From Bacillota bacterium (lineage in GTDB: Bacteria; Bacillota; Clostridia; Lachnospirales; Lachnospiraceae): DNA of 46,089 nt. The translations under genes were made by a program, and so were the position numbers. The notes beneath the pieces are model-generated. The model was not told the origin of the DNA and did no database searches. It saw only the letters and a program-made list of their open reading frames with translations. Every line of letters begins with the position of its first letter. Position 1 is the stretch's first letter. Positions 1-8,610 of the stretch are shown here, piece after piece. The stretch covers positions 1-46,089 of the forward strand of contig JAEXNR010000047.1 in NCBI GenBank assembly GCA_023439505.1, in the 5' to 3' direction.

Positions 1-135
1 AAGAACATGGACTTTCATTTAAAACTGAGGAGATAGTGTGAAAGAAAGTAGAGGACAGCCATAAATGGGCGAACTTCAATAAGCTGTCTAAAGTAGGCAA
101 CTTTTTGAGAACTTATAGAATTAAAGTAGATCAGA

Positions 136-1410
136 TCAGGAAGCTAAAGGTTCATCTGGAGGAAGTAATCCTTCCAGCTGTAATAGTTTCTTGGCTTGTT
201 TGATAGCCTTAGCTTTTTGCTTTTCGACAAGAGCTTCAGGCATATCGATTTTGTATAAATCGCTCGGATTCCATGTTTCACCAGTAGACAGCATCTGGTA
301 GATAGCGGTGAGAATCATACGAGCAATAGCGATAATGGCTCTTTTCTTACCACGGCGCTTAACAAGAGATTCATATTTCTTTTTGTAGTAAGGAGATTTG
401 TCAGATTTTACGGCTGCATGAGCACATTGCACTAATGCAGGTTTGAGGTAGACTCCGGCACGTGTAATCCTAACAGATTTCTTCTTACCAGCAGATTCAT
501 TGCTGCCTGGAGTTAATCCAGCCCAGCAACAAAGCCGTTTTGAATTCGAGAACTGAGACATATCAATACCTATTTCGGAGATGATAGTGATTGCACTATC
601 ACGTTTAACACCCGGAATGGTACAGAGAAACTGGATAGCATTTTCAAAGTCAGTATTAGAAGAAATTAATAAATCGATCTGAGAATCTATATCTTGAATC
701 GCAGCTGTGATATAATCCATATGTGCGCGGACGAGGCGCATGCGATATTTTTGGGCATCAGTCATCTGATATCCTTCAATGGATTCAATAACAGCAGATT
801 CTTTTTCCTTCAGTTTTTTAAGGAGTTTAGATGCGATTTCTTCGTGGTTGATTGAATTGCCAGACTGTTCAAGAAGGGAATCTATAATGGATGTGGATGA
901 CTTCCCAAAGATATCGGATACAACAGAGTCTAATGCGACATTGCATACAGTGAGCGCATTCTGAAACCGATTCTTTTCACTGGAACGACAGCCAACTAAC
1001 TTGTACCGATAGCGAGTGTATTCTCTTAGAATACGTATCGGTTTACAAGGAATGTAACTGCCAGGAACCAGTCCAAGTCGAAACAGATCTCCAATCCATT
1101 TGGAGTCTTTTGCATCATCTTTATTCCCTTTTACGGCTTTCACCCATTTAGGGTTGGCAATTGTGACATTGATCTCTTCTTCAAGAAGATTAAAGACAGG
1201 AACCCAGTACTTACCGGTAGATTCCATACAGATGTCGCGGCATTCATTTTCAATCAACCACTGTTTGAATTCAAGAATAGAATTGTTAAAAGTAGAAAAG
1301 CGTTTCTTCTGATAGGTAGGTTCAACACCAGAAGTTGTTTTAATGATTGTGGCAACGAGAAATGATTTATGAACATCGACACCACAACAGGTTTGGTAGA
1401 TAACTTTCAT
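136..1410 (-). CDS. IS110-family transposase (DEDD recombinase)
   Basis: This 424-aa protein is the recombinase of the insertion sequence; in this family it excises and inserts the element using a bridge RNA. The N-terminal RuvC-like DEDD domain shows Asp in CGVDVHK, Glu in MESTGKYW and the acidic pair in KGNKDDAKDSKW. The C-terminal Tnp20 domain contains IPGVKRDSA and the CCWAGLTPGSNESAGKK segment, whose serine region is the family nucleophile. The ATG at 1410 is chosen because GAAAGGAG lies just upstream; an open frame continues to 1473 but has no ribosome binding site. The gene appears intact. Family assignment is firm; activity is inferred from the intact motifs. Confidence 0.95.
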   Translation of the reverse strand: MKVIYQTCCGVDVHKSFLVATIIKTTSGVEPTYQKKRFSTFNNSILEFKQWLIENECRDICMESTGKYWVPVFNLLEEEINVTIANPKWVKAVKGNKDDAKDSKWIGDLFRLGLVPGSYIPCKPIRILREYTRYRYKLVGCRSSEKNRFQNALTVCNVALDSVVSDIFGKSSTSIIDSLLEQSGNSINHEEIASKLLKKLKEKESAVIESIEGYQMTDAQKYRMRLVRAHMDYITAAIQDIDSQIDLLISSNTDFENAIQFLCTIPGVKRDSAITIISEIGIDMSQFSNSKRLCCWAGLTPGSNESAGKKKSVRITRAGVYLKPALVQCAHAAVKSDKSPYYKKKYESLVKRRGKKRAIIAIARMILTAIYQMLSTGETWNPSDLYKIDMPEALVEKQKAKAIKQAKKLLQLEGLLPPDEPLAS

Positions 1411-1556
1411 AGTCAAGCTCCTTTCAAAGTAAAGTAAGAAGCCATTGACTGTTCTGCCACACAATTTAACCAAGGCGTTAAAACAATTCTTAGTGTACGG
1501 TCTTATAGAGCCACTTATTTGTGCTTGAACAGGCAGAACTTACACTGATTAATATG
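1411..1556 (-). ncRNA. candidate IS110 bridge RNA region
   Basis: This is the noncoding left end of the element, upstream of the transposase, where IS110-subgroup elements encode their bridge RNA. It contains an 8-bp inverted repeat (GTTCTGCC at 1451-1458, GGCAGAAC at 1532-1539) enclosing about 73 nt, and a second pair (AGTGTA at 1492-1497, TACACT at 1541-1546). Both fit a folded RNA. The target- and donor-binding loops were not resolved, so the boundaries are approximate. Confidence 0.45.
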
Positions 1557-1670
1557 CTGTCTAAAACGAGAAAGAATTTACAACTCCTCCTCCCGTGCTT
1601 TGTAGTGTAGCTTCTTAAAGCTATTATTTCACGTAAGTTAAGGATTGTGAATACTTTCATTACTATTTGT

Positions 1671-1686
1671 GCCGCCGCTTGGCGGC
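1671..1686 (+). promoter_or_regulatory. GC hairpin next to a ribosome binding site
   Basis: GCCGCC, loop GCTT, GGCGGC forms a perfect 6-bp all-GC hairpin ending only a few bases before the GGAG Shine-Dalgarno (1692-1695) of the exporter permease starting at 1702. Such a structure in otherwise AT-rich DNA could affect ribosome access. The function is inferred. Confidence 0.4.
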
Positions 1687-1701
1687 GGAATGGAGATTAA
1701 T

Positions 1702-3321
1702 ATGATGAAAGATAAATTTACCAGATGGGGTGCACTGTTTCAACATTATTTGAAGCGTGACTGGAAGAAGATAATGATCTGGATCTTAGGACTTGGATTT
1801 TTTTCCGGGGGGTTTGTTCCGGCTTTCGTTGAGATTGGCAAGGGACAGGGATTAGCGGGAATGTATGAAACGCTTAAAAATCCTGCCATGATCTCCATGG
1901 TTGGCCCGACACCGGTCGATACAGCGGCAGAATATACCTTGGGTGCCATGTATGCGCATGAAATGTTACTGTTCTGCGGATTATTTGCGATGATTATGAC
2001 GGCATTGCATGTGATCAGTCATACGCGCAGGGAAGAAGAGCAGGGACTTACCGAATTGGTACGTTCCTTTTACGTAGGGCGACAAGCCAACTCTTTTGCA
2101 GTAATTATGGAAATCGTATTCATTAACGTAGGATTGGCAGTCTTTACAGGAAGCATTATGACAAGCTTTGGTGCTGATACCATTACAGCCGGTGGATCTA
2201 TGCTGTTTGGAGCATCAATAGGAATAGCAGGCATTTTGGGCGGTGTCATAGCGCTTGTTCTGGCACAAATTATGCCGACGTCCTCAGGCGCTGCCGGTTC
2301 ATCCATGGGAGTTATAGGATTCCTTTATATTATGCGTGGCGGAACAGATATTTCCAACGTAGAGTTATCAATGATAAATCCCATGGGTTGGACGTATTTA
2401 ACGTATCCATTTACCAGAAATAATTGGGTTCCACTGATTTTCGGTGCAATTTTTTGTATGATTACTGTGACCATTGCCTTTGCCCTTGAAGGCAGGCGCG
2501 ACATGGGGGCGGGATATCTATTGATAAGAGAGGGAAGGGAAACAGCAAAAAAATCTTTATTGTCTGTACCCGGGCTGTTTATGAAGCTTAATAATGGGGT
2601 TATCATTGGTTGGTTGATTGCATTTGTGGTTATGGGAGTGGCTTATGGCTCCATTTATGGTGATATGCAGGCCTTCATCGGAAGCAATGAATTAATGAGT
2701 CAGATGTTTACATTAGCGGGAATATCAATTGAGAAGTCATTTACCGGAATTATTCTGATGGTTATGATCTTCATGGTTACTTTTTTACCAATTGTCATCG
2801 TTAATAAGCTTTTTTCGGAAGAATCACGCATGCATCTTAGTCAGATCTATGCAACCAGGGTGACGCGGATGCAGCTGTATTGGGTAAGTATCATAATTGC
2901 CACGGTTGCCGGTCTGGCGGGTATTTTACTTGCATCGGGCAGTCTTGGTGGTACAGCGATCCTGGCGATGGGGGATGATAGCACGATGCACTTGGGAGAT
3001 TTTATTGCAGCAGGTTATAATTATCTTCCTTCTGTACTTTTCTTTATCGGACTTGCGGCATTGGCTTTAGGCTGGGTACCCAGACTGGGGAAAGTGATTT
3101 ATGGTTATCTGGGGTATTCCTTTGCATTAAACTACTTCAGCGGGATTCTGAATTTACCGGATTGGTTTCTAAAAACTGCCGTGCAAAGCTGGACACCAAG
3201 GATGCCGTTGGACGAGTTTGATATCGTGGTTTTTGTCATGATGACAGTGATCAGCATTGCGCTGATGATGATCGGTTATATTGGATATCGGAGAAGAGAT
3301 ATGATTGAAACAAACGGATAA
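1702..3321 (+). CDS. ABC-2 type exporter permease
   Basis: This 539-aa polytopic membrane protein has two similar halves of about six hydrophobic segments each, separated by a polar stretch around residues 285-305. It resembles the large ABC-2 permeases of antibiotic or polyketide exporters. The segment HTRREEEQGLTELVRS after the second membrane segment is typical of that family. The start at 1702 follows GGAG; an in-frame start at 1669 lacks a ribosome binding site. Permeases of this kind are normally encoded just after their ATPase, but no ATPase is seen; the insertion sequence lies upstream and may separate or replace it. The exported substrate is unknown. Confidence 0.8.
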   Translation: MMKDKFTRWGALFQHYLKRDWKKIMIWILGLGFFSGGFVPAFVEIGKGQGLAGMYETLKNPAMISMVGPTPVDTAAEYTLGAMYAHEMLLFCGLFAMIMTALHVISHTRREEEQGLTELVRSFYVGRQANSFAVIMEIVFINVGLAVFTGSIMTSFGADTITAGGSMLFGASIGIAGILGGVIALVLAQIMPTSSGAAGSSMGVIGFLYIMRGGTDISNVELSMINPMGWTYLTYPFTRNNWVPLIFGAIFCMITVTIAFALEGRRDMGAGYLLIREGRETAKKSLLSVPGLFMKLNNGVIIGWLIAFVVMGVAYGSIYGDMQAFIGSNELMSQMFTLAGISIEKSFTGIILMVMIFMVTFLPIVIVNKLFSEESRMHLSQIYATRVTRMQLYWVSIIIATVAGLAGILLASGSLGGTAILAMGDDSTMHLGDFIAAGYNYLPSVLFFIGLAALALGWVPRLGKVIYGYLGYSFALNYFSGILNLPDWFLKTAVQSWTPRMPLDEFDIVVFVMMTVISIALMMIGYIGYRRRDMIETNG

Positions 3322-3644
3322 AATGTCAGGAAGCCCCCTTAATCGTATTTATGCAGCATGTTCTTTTCATATTACTTATTGTTATACTTGAAAATACCTG
3401 TAAAGCTATATATCATATGAATATAACGTCAGGACTCTATTGCAAAGAAGTTATGGATATCCGCGAGGAAACGGCAGCCGGTCATTCCATACGGAAAGCC
3501 GGATATCAGCAGGTTAAACGTTCGTATTTGTAACAAAAAACAACGGGTAATCTGTTGATCATTGTATATGATTGCGTTTTCGACAGCAGGATGATTGAAG
3601 TGGAGTATGTGGTATGTCTAGACAGGATGAAAGTGGGGTGTGCT
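3322..3644. other. 323-bp intergenic region
   Basis: No supported gene lies here. An 8-bp inverted repeat (GATATCCG at 3456-3463, CGGATATC at 3500-3507) could fold as a hairpin, but no T-run follows it. A 60-codon open frame at 3351-3533 has no ribosome binding site. No clear promoter for the downstream gene was found. Confidence 0.5.
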
Positions 3645-6194
3645 ATGAATTTACATGACAAAGTAAGTACGGGCTTAATGGGGTTGGATCAGGTAATTGA
3701 TCACCTTCGGATGGGGGATAATGTAGTTTGGCAGGCAGATTCCGTTTCAGATTATAAGAAAATGGTTGGTCATTTTGTAAACAGGGCGAAAGTTGAGGGC
3801 AGACGACTGGTGTATATCCGCTTTGGCAGTCATGAGCCGTTACTGGAAGACAAACCGGATATCAAGACATATCGCATTGATGCATGTAAAGGGTTTGAGA
3901 GTTTTACAACAGAACTATATCACCTGATTAAACAGGAGGGCAGGAGGGTTTTATATGTTTTTGATTGTCTGTCTGATTTACTGAAATACTGGCATTCGGA
4001 TTTGATGATAGGCAATTTTTTTAAGGCCACCTGCCCCTATCTGTATGAGTTGGATACGATAGCATATTTTGCAATCATACGAAATCTCCATACCTATCAC
4101 ACAATCGCAGGTATTCGTGAGACAACGCAGTTATTGCTTGATCTGTACCGGGTAGAAAATAAGACTTATATTCACCCGCTTAAGGTATGGCAGCGCTACT
4201 CACCTACCATGTTTTTTCCGCATTTAATTCAGAATCAGGAGGCAATCTGTATTACAGCCAGTACGGATGCCTCCGAATTGTTTACCAACATTCAACGTCA
4301 GGAAAATCGGCTGGATTATTGGAATATCATTTTTAACAAAGCCAAAAGATTGCTGAATTTTCCGCAAAAGCAGCAGGAAAAGGCGAAGAAGCGTTTCATG
4401 TATATGCTGATTGGAAGCGATTCCAGAATGTTTGAGTTGTGTGAACGTTATTTCTCTTTAAAGGACATTCTGATGATTGCATCCAGAGAAGTCGGGACCG
4501 GATTTATTGGAGGAAAGAGCGTTGGAATGCTTTTGGCCAGACAGATTCTTGAGATAGAGGGAAATCATCAATTTACGCCCCTATTGGAACCCCATGATTC
4601 TTTTTATATCGGGGCGGATGTTTTTTACACATATATTGTCCAAAATGGTTGGTGGAGACTTCGTTCAAAGCAAAAAACAAAGGAAGGATATTATAAGTAT
4701 GCGCCTGAGTTGAAGGAGAAGCTCTTACATGGAGAGTTTTCAAGGGACATTCAGGAGCAGTTTGTTCAAATGCTGGAGTATTTTGGTCAATCACCTATTA
4801 TCGTGCGTTCCAGCTCTTTGCTTGAGGATAATTTCGGGAATGCCTTTGCGGGGAAATATGAAAGCGTATTCTGTGTAAATCAAGGCACACCGGAGGATCG
4901 GTATGAGGCTTTTGCACAGGCTATTCGTACGGTGTATGCAAGTACAATGAATGAGGAGGCCCTTGATTACAGGATGAATAGAGGACTCTTTGAACAAGAT
5001 GAACAAATGGCGATTTTGGTGCAGCGTGTTTCAGGTGATCAGTATGGGGATTCCTTTTTCCCCCACATAGCCGGAGTTGGAAATTCTTCTAATCTTTATG
5101 TTTGGGAGGAAGGGATTGATATGAATGCGGGGATGCTTCGTCTGGTGCTTGGACTTGGTACAAGAGCGGTTAACAGGACGGATGGCGATTATGCGAAGGT
5201 GGTATGTTTGGATGATCCTTTGCGGATTCCTCCCGTGAATTATGAAGATCAGTATAAGTTTTCCCAGCATCGTCTGGATATTCTTTCTCTTACAGAGAAT
5301 GAACTGATAAGCAGAGAGTTGGATGAAATTGCATCCCTTGATTTAAAAACGGATCAACAGTTATTCCTAAAGCCGGATTATGCCACAGCGGCCCATTTAC
5401 GTGAGATGGGATATCGGGATAGGAACGCACCTTTTCGATTAGAGTTTCATAAATTGTTTTCCGATACCCGGTTCATCCCTGTCATGAGAGAGATGCTGGC
5501 ATTGTTGTCGAAGGTTTATGATTACCCTGTTGATATAGAATTCACTGTGAATTTTAACAAAGATAATCTGTTCAAAGTAAATCTCCTCCAGTGTCGTCCA
5601 CTGCAAACCAAAGGCTTGGGCGGATCTGTTATCATACCCGAACTAACGAAGGAAGATGAATGCTTTTTCTTTGGGAAGGGAAACTTTATGGGAGGAAGCG
5701 TACGACTGCCTCTTGACTATATAGTTTTTATTCCGGTGCATACTTATTTGGAGCAAAACGAGCAGGGAAAATATGCAGTAGCCAGACAAATTGGTCTGAT
5801 CAATAAAGAATTGAAGGGGAAAAACGTGATGCTGGCAGGTCCCGGAAGATGGGGCAGTACGACACCGTCCTTAGGAGTGCCCGTACATTATACGGAACTT
5901 TGCAATATGACGGTCATTTGTGAGTATTCATCGAATCAGGCGGGATTTATGCCGGAGTTATCCTATGGAAGTCATTTTTTTCAGGATATTGTTGAGGCAG
6001 GGATTTTTTATGTAGCTATTTTTGATGACCATAAAGATGTCATATTTAATCCGGACCGAATTCTGAAAGAAGAGAATTTATTAACCTCCTTATTTCCCCA
6101 AAGCAAGCAATATGCAGATGTAATTCATATCGCGAAACCCTTGGGTATGGAGGTTTTTGCTGATATCATGACGCAAAAGCTGCTATGCAGATAG
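3645..6194 (+). CDS. PEP synthase-like protein (PPDK N-terminal domain only)
   Basis: This 849-aa cytoplasmic protein has two parts. Residues 1 to about 200 resemble a KaiC/RecA-like fold (GLMGLDQVIDHLRMGDNVVW) but have no Walker A GKT/S. From about residue 285 there is a pyruvate-phosphate-dikinase ATP/pyruvate-binding domain with GGKSVGM, IIVRSSSLLEDNFG, FAGKYESVF and LQCRPLQTK. The usual swivelling phosphohistidine domain and PEP-binding TIM barrel are missing; a C-terminal region of about 200 aa with GPGRWGSTTPSLGVP follows instead. It therefore cannot perform the standard PEP synthase reaction alone. The ATG at 3645 follows GGGGTG; upstream in-frame starts to 3555 are possible. The biological role is unknown. 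Confidence 0.72.
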   Translation: MNLHDKVSTGLMGLDQVIDHLRMGDNVVWQADSVSDYKKMVGHFVNRAKVEGRRLVYIRFGSHEPLLEDKPDIKTYRIDACKGFESFTTELYHLIKQEGRRVLYVFDCLSDLLKYWHSDLMIGNFFKATCPYLYELDTIAYFAIIRNLHTYHTIAGIRETTQLLLDLYRVENKTYIHPLKVWQRYSPTMFFPHLIQNQEAICITASTDASELFTNIQRQENRLDYWNIIFNKAKRLLNFPQKQQEKAKKRFMYMLIGSDSRMFELCERYFSLKDILMIASREVGTGFIGGKSVGMLLARQILEIEGNHQFTPLLEPHDSFYIGADVFYTYIVQNGWWRLRSKQKTKEGYYKYAPELKEKLLHGEFSRDIQEQFVQMLEYFGQSPIIVRSSSLLEDNFGNAFAGKYESVFCVNQGTPEDRYEAFAQAIRTVYASTMNEEALDYRMNRGLFEQDEQMAILVQRVSGDQYGDSFFPHIAGVGNSSNLYVWEEGIDMNAGMLRLVLGLGTRAVNRTDGDYAKVVCLDDPLRIPPVNYEDQYKFSQHRLDILSLTENELISRELDEIASLDLKTDQQLFLKPDYATAAHLREMGYRDRNAPFRLEFHKLFSDTRFIPVMREMLALLSKVYDYPVDIEFTVNFNKDNLFKVNLLQCRPLQTKGLGGSVIIPELTKEDECFFFGKGNFMGGSVRLPLDYIVFIPVHTYLEQNEQGKYAVARQIGLINKELKGKNVMLAGPGRWGSTTPSLGVPVHYTELCNMTVICEYSSNQAGFMPELSYGSHFFQDIVEAGIFYVAIFDDHKDVIFNPDRILKEENLLTSLFPQSKQYADVIHIAKPLGMEVFADIMTQKLLCR

Positions 6195-6588
6195 GAACAC
6201 ATTAATGGGATTCCCGGAAGAAAATACAGTAAAATTTAAATCCCTACTTGTATTTTTATACTGTATCAAGTATAATTACGATAAATCTTTTTTGATTTGT
6301 CCAAATAAATCATAAGGGCGTACAAAGGCGTATGCTTCATGAGGCATGTTACATAACATACCTCAGCTTTGCTGTTGCAAAGTTTTGAACTTAATAGAAA
6401 TGAAACGCGCATTTGATACGTAGAATTTATAGTTTGTCATTACATGACACTTTTATTTTATCGCATCAAATGTTTTTTTATGCAGTTTTACGGTATTAAG
6501 GGAATGAAATCGGATTAATAGGAAGGCTCATGAAGGAATCGGGCAGTTCCTGTTTAATAAATAAATTATAACAAAGGAGATTTTCGTC
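6195..6588 (+). promoter_or_regulatory. glutamate dehydrogenase leader with promoter and terminator-like hairpins
   Basis: A promoter-like pair TTGTAT (6248-6253) and TATAAT (6271-6276) is separated by 17 bp. Downstream are a hairpin 6342-6363, a hairpin CTTTGC/GCAAAG (6367-6382) followed by TTTT, a perfect inverted repeat TGTCAT-TAC-ATGACA (6435-6449), and a larger stem CATTTGAT (6410-6417)/ATCAAATG (6465-6472) followed by seven T. If the promoter is real, the transcript has a structured leader of about 300 nt before the glutamate dehydrogenase gene, or ends near 6479 as a small RNA. No known riboswitch was recognised. Confidence 0.5.
6410..6479 (+). terminator. terminator-like stem before glutamate dehydrogenase
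   Basis: CATTTGAT pairs with ATCAAATG, can be extended by CG/CG past one mismatch, and is followed by TTTTTTT at 6473-6479. The loop itself contains the perfect inverted repeat at 6435-6449. It could terminate the upstream PEP synthase-like transcript or attenuate the downstream gene. Confidence 0.5.
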
Positions 6589-7926
6589 ATGAAAATACTG
6601 GGAAGTATAATGGATCAGGTTATAAAAAGAAATCCGAATGAACCTGAATTTCATCAGGCAGTCAGGGAGGTTTTGGAATCTTTGGAACCGGTAGCACAAA
6701 GAAATCCGCATTGGGTTGAGGCGGGAATATTTGACAGAATTGTTGAACCTGAAAGGCAGATCATATTCAGAGTGCCATGGGTGGATGATAAAGGCAAGGT
6801 ACAGGTAAATAGAGGATTTAGAATTCAGTTTAATAGTGCAATCGGGCCTTATAAGGGAGGGTTAAGACTTCATCCTTCTGTAAATGCCAGTATTCTAAAA
6901 TTCCTTGGATTTGAGCAGATTTTCAAAAATTCATTAACCGGTCTTCCCATCGGAGGAGGAAAGGGAGGCAGTGACTTTGATCCAAAGGGAAAATCAGATG
7001 GTGAGGTTATGCGCTTTTGCCAGAGCTTTATGACTGAGTTACAAAGACATATTGGAGAAAACACTGACATTCCGGCAGGAGATATCGGAACCGGTGCGAG
7101 AGAGATTGGTTTTATGTATGGACAATACAAAAGACTCAGAAATGATTTCACCGGAGTATTAACAGGCAAGGGATTGACCTGGGGAGGCAGTTTGGCTAGA
7201 ACGGAAGCTACGGGGTATGGTCTATGCTACTTTATGGATGAGGCGCTGAAGGATAAAGGAAAGTCCTTTGAGGGAACAACGGTTGTTATCTCAGGTTCTG
7301 GAAATGTAGCGATATATGCAACTGAAAAAGTATATCAATTGGGTGGTAAAGTAGTTGCATTAAGTGATTCCAATGGTTATATTTATGATCCCGACGGAAT
7401 TAAATTAGATACCGTAAAACGAATTAAAGAGGTGGAAAGAAAACGGATCAGTGAATATGTGAAATATCATCCGGAAGCAATATATACAGAAGGGTGTTCC
7501 GGCATCTGGACCATCAAGTGTGACATTGCACTTCCAAGCGCTACCCAGAATGAATTAGATGAGCAGGCTGCGAAAATGCTTGTTGCCAATGGATGTTATG
7601 CGGTAGGAGAAGGTGCCAACATGCCGACAACGCCACAGGCGATCGAAGTATTCTTGAAAAATAAAGTGATATTCGGACCTGCAAAGGCTGCCAATGCCGG
7701 CGGAGTTGCAACTTCCGCCCTTGAAATGTCTCAGAATAGTATGAGATATTCCTGGACCTTCGAAGAAGTTGACTCGAAACTGAATGATATCATGGTTAAT
7801 ATATATAAAAATGCAAGTGAGGCTGCAAGGGATTACGGATGTGAGGATAATCTGGTTGTGGGCGCAAATATTGCTGGATTCTTAAAGGTTGCCAATGCAA
7901 TGTATGCTCAGGGGGTAGCGTACTAA
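6589..7926 (+). CDS. gdhA: glutamate dehydrogenase, probably NADP-specific
   Basis: This 445-aa hexameric-type glutamate dehydrogenase interconverts glutamate and 2-oxoglutarate plus ammonium. The substrate-binding and catalytic residues are in family positions: Lys89 in GPYKGGLR, Lys125 in GGGKGGSDFDPKGKSD and Asp165 in PAGDIGTGAREIG. The Rossmann fingerprint is GSGNVA, and the second strand ends in SDSNGY, as in NADP enzymes such as E. coli GdhA; coenzyme choice is an inference. AAAGGAG lies 8 nt before the ATG. It is monocistronic, with a long structured leader upstream and a strong terminator downstream, pointing to its own regulation in nitrogen assimilation. Confidence 0.95.
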   Translation: MKILGSIMDQVIKRNPNEPEFHQAVREVLESLEPVAQRNPHWVEAGIFDRIVEPERQIIFRVPWVDDKGKVQVNRGFRIQFNSAIGPYKGGLRLHPSVNASILKFLGFEQIFKNSLTGLPIGGGKGGSDFDPKGKSDGEVMRFCQSFMTELQRHIGENTDIPAGDIGTGAREIGFMYGQYKRLRNDFTGVLTGKGLTWGGSLARTEATGYGLCYFMDEALKDKGKSFEGTTVVISGSGNVAIYATEKVYQLGGKVVALSDSNGYIYDPDGIKLDTVKRIKEVERKRISEYVKYHPEAIYTEGCSGIWTIKCDIALPSATQNELDEQAAKMLVANGCYAVGEGANMPTTPQAIEVFLKNKVIFGPAKAANAGGVATSALEMSQNSMRYSWTFEEVDSKLNDIMVNIYKNASEAARDYGCEDNLVVGANIAGFLKVANAMYAQGVAY

Positions 7927-7967
7927 TAACCATGCCCGCTGCGTTACGCTATAAGTTTTTTTAAAAG

Positions 7968-8009
7968 GCAAAGTACTCCGTACCATATTGCGGAATACTT
8001 TGCTTTTTT
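7968..8009 (+). terminator. intrinsic terminator after glutamate dehydrogenase
   Basis: A 13-nt arm (7968-7980) pairs with 7991-8003 with one mismatch, leaving a 10-nt loop, and is followed by six T. Its position about 40 nt after the stop codon fits a rho-independent terminator. Confidence 0.88.
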
Positions 8010-8180
8010 ATAGTTTTCCGGTTTAAATATGACACTATGCTGTCAAGTTATAATTGATATAATTGTATTACTCATAAAACGGACGATGATAGTTTGGCTT
8101 CGGAATATGAGGTTAGTGGTGACCATGTGGATATGCGGGAACATTGTAATCATATAAACTGAAAGGTTGGACATAATGAA

Positions 8181-8555
8181 ATGTTATCAGAAAAATTTTA
8201 TGAAGTATTAGAGAATGAGGGTATCGTTACGATTGTAACCTGGGGAAAAGGAGAACCTCACATTGTAAATGAATGGAATTCTTATTTGGTGGTAACAGAG
8301 GATGAAAGAATATTAATTCCGGCAGGCATCATGCGTAAAACAGAGAAAAATATCAACTTCAACAACAAATTAAAACTGGCAGCAGGCAGTAAAAATGTGA
8401 AAGGATATGATAATTATCAGGGAACCTGTTTTATTGTGGAAGGTACGGCAAAATTTCTTACCTCCGGACCTGAATTCGATTTGATGAAAGAGAAATTCGA
8501 ATTTCTAACAAGAGTACTAGAGATTACGATTGAATCTGTCAATCAGATGTTATAA
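8181..8555 (+). CDS. pyridoxamine 5'-phosphate oxidase-fold FMN-binding protein
   Basis: This 124-aa protein has the split-barrel pattern of small pyridoxamine-phosphate-oxidase-like flavoproteins: an N-terminal helix (KFYEVLENEG), strands IVTIVTW and PHIVNEWNSYLVV, RILIPAG, and a later strand around TCFIVEGTAKFLT. Homologues bind FMN or related cofactors; the substrate cannot be inferred. GAAAGGTTGG lies about 10 nt before the start. The last 26 nt overlap an open extension of the next frame, but the true next start is at 8611. Confidence 0.75.
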   Translation: MLSEKFYEVLENEGIVTIVTWGKGEPHIVNEWNSYLVVTEDERILIPAGIMRKTEKNINFNNKLKLAAGSKNVKGYDNYQGTCFIVEGTAKFLTSGPEFDLMKEKFEFLTRVLEITIESVNQML

Positions 8556-8610
8556 GGAAAGGGAAGTTGCTTCGCACATTGATAACAAATTGGAAAAGGA
8601 TGTGAATCTT

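Larger units (their letters stand above)
83..1565 (-). mobile_element. IS110-family insertion sequence
   Basis: One transposase gene is flanked by two copies of a 15-nt sequence matching at 14 positions (78-92 and 1551-1565, both containing GCTGTCTAAA), 1473 bp apart. IS110 elements lack long terminal inverted repeats and are flanked by a short shared core, so this repeat is a good candidate for the element boundaries. The noncoding end upstream of the transposase (about 145 nt) is longer than the downstream end (about 45 nt), as in the IS110 subgroup, where the long left end encodes the bridge RNA. The exact ends are inferred. Confidence 0.72.

Noticed and set aside
3351..3533. 60-codon open frame with a hydrophobic start
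   Set aside because: No ribosome binding site and no family resemblance; it overlaps an inverted repeat in intergenic DNA.
6435..6449. GlnR/TnrA box before glutamate dehydrogenase
   Set aside because: Half-sites TGTCA and TGACA are present, but with a 5-bp spacer where the known box has 7.
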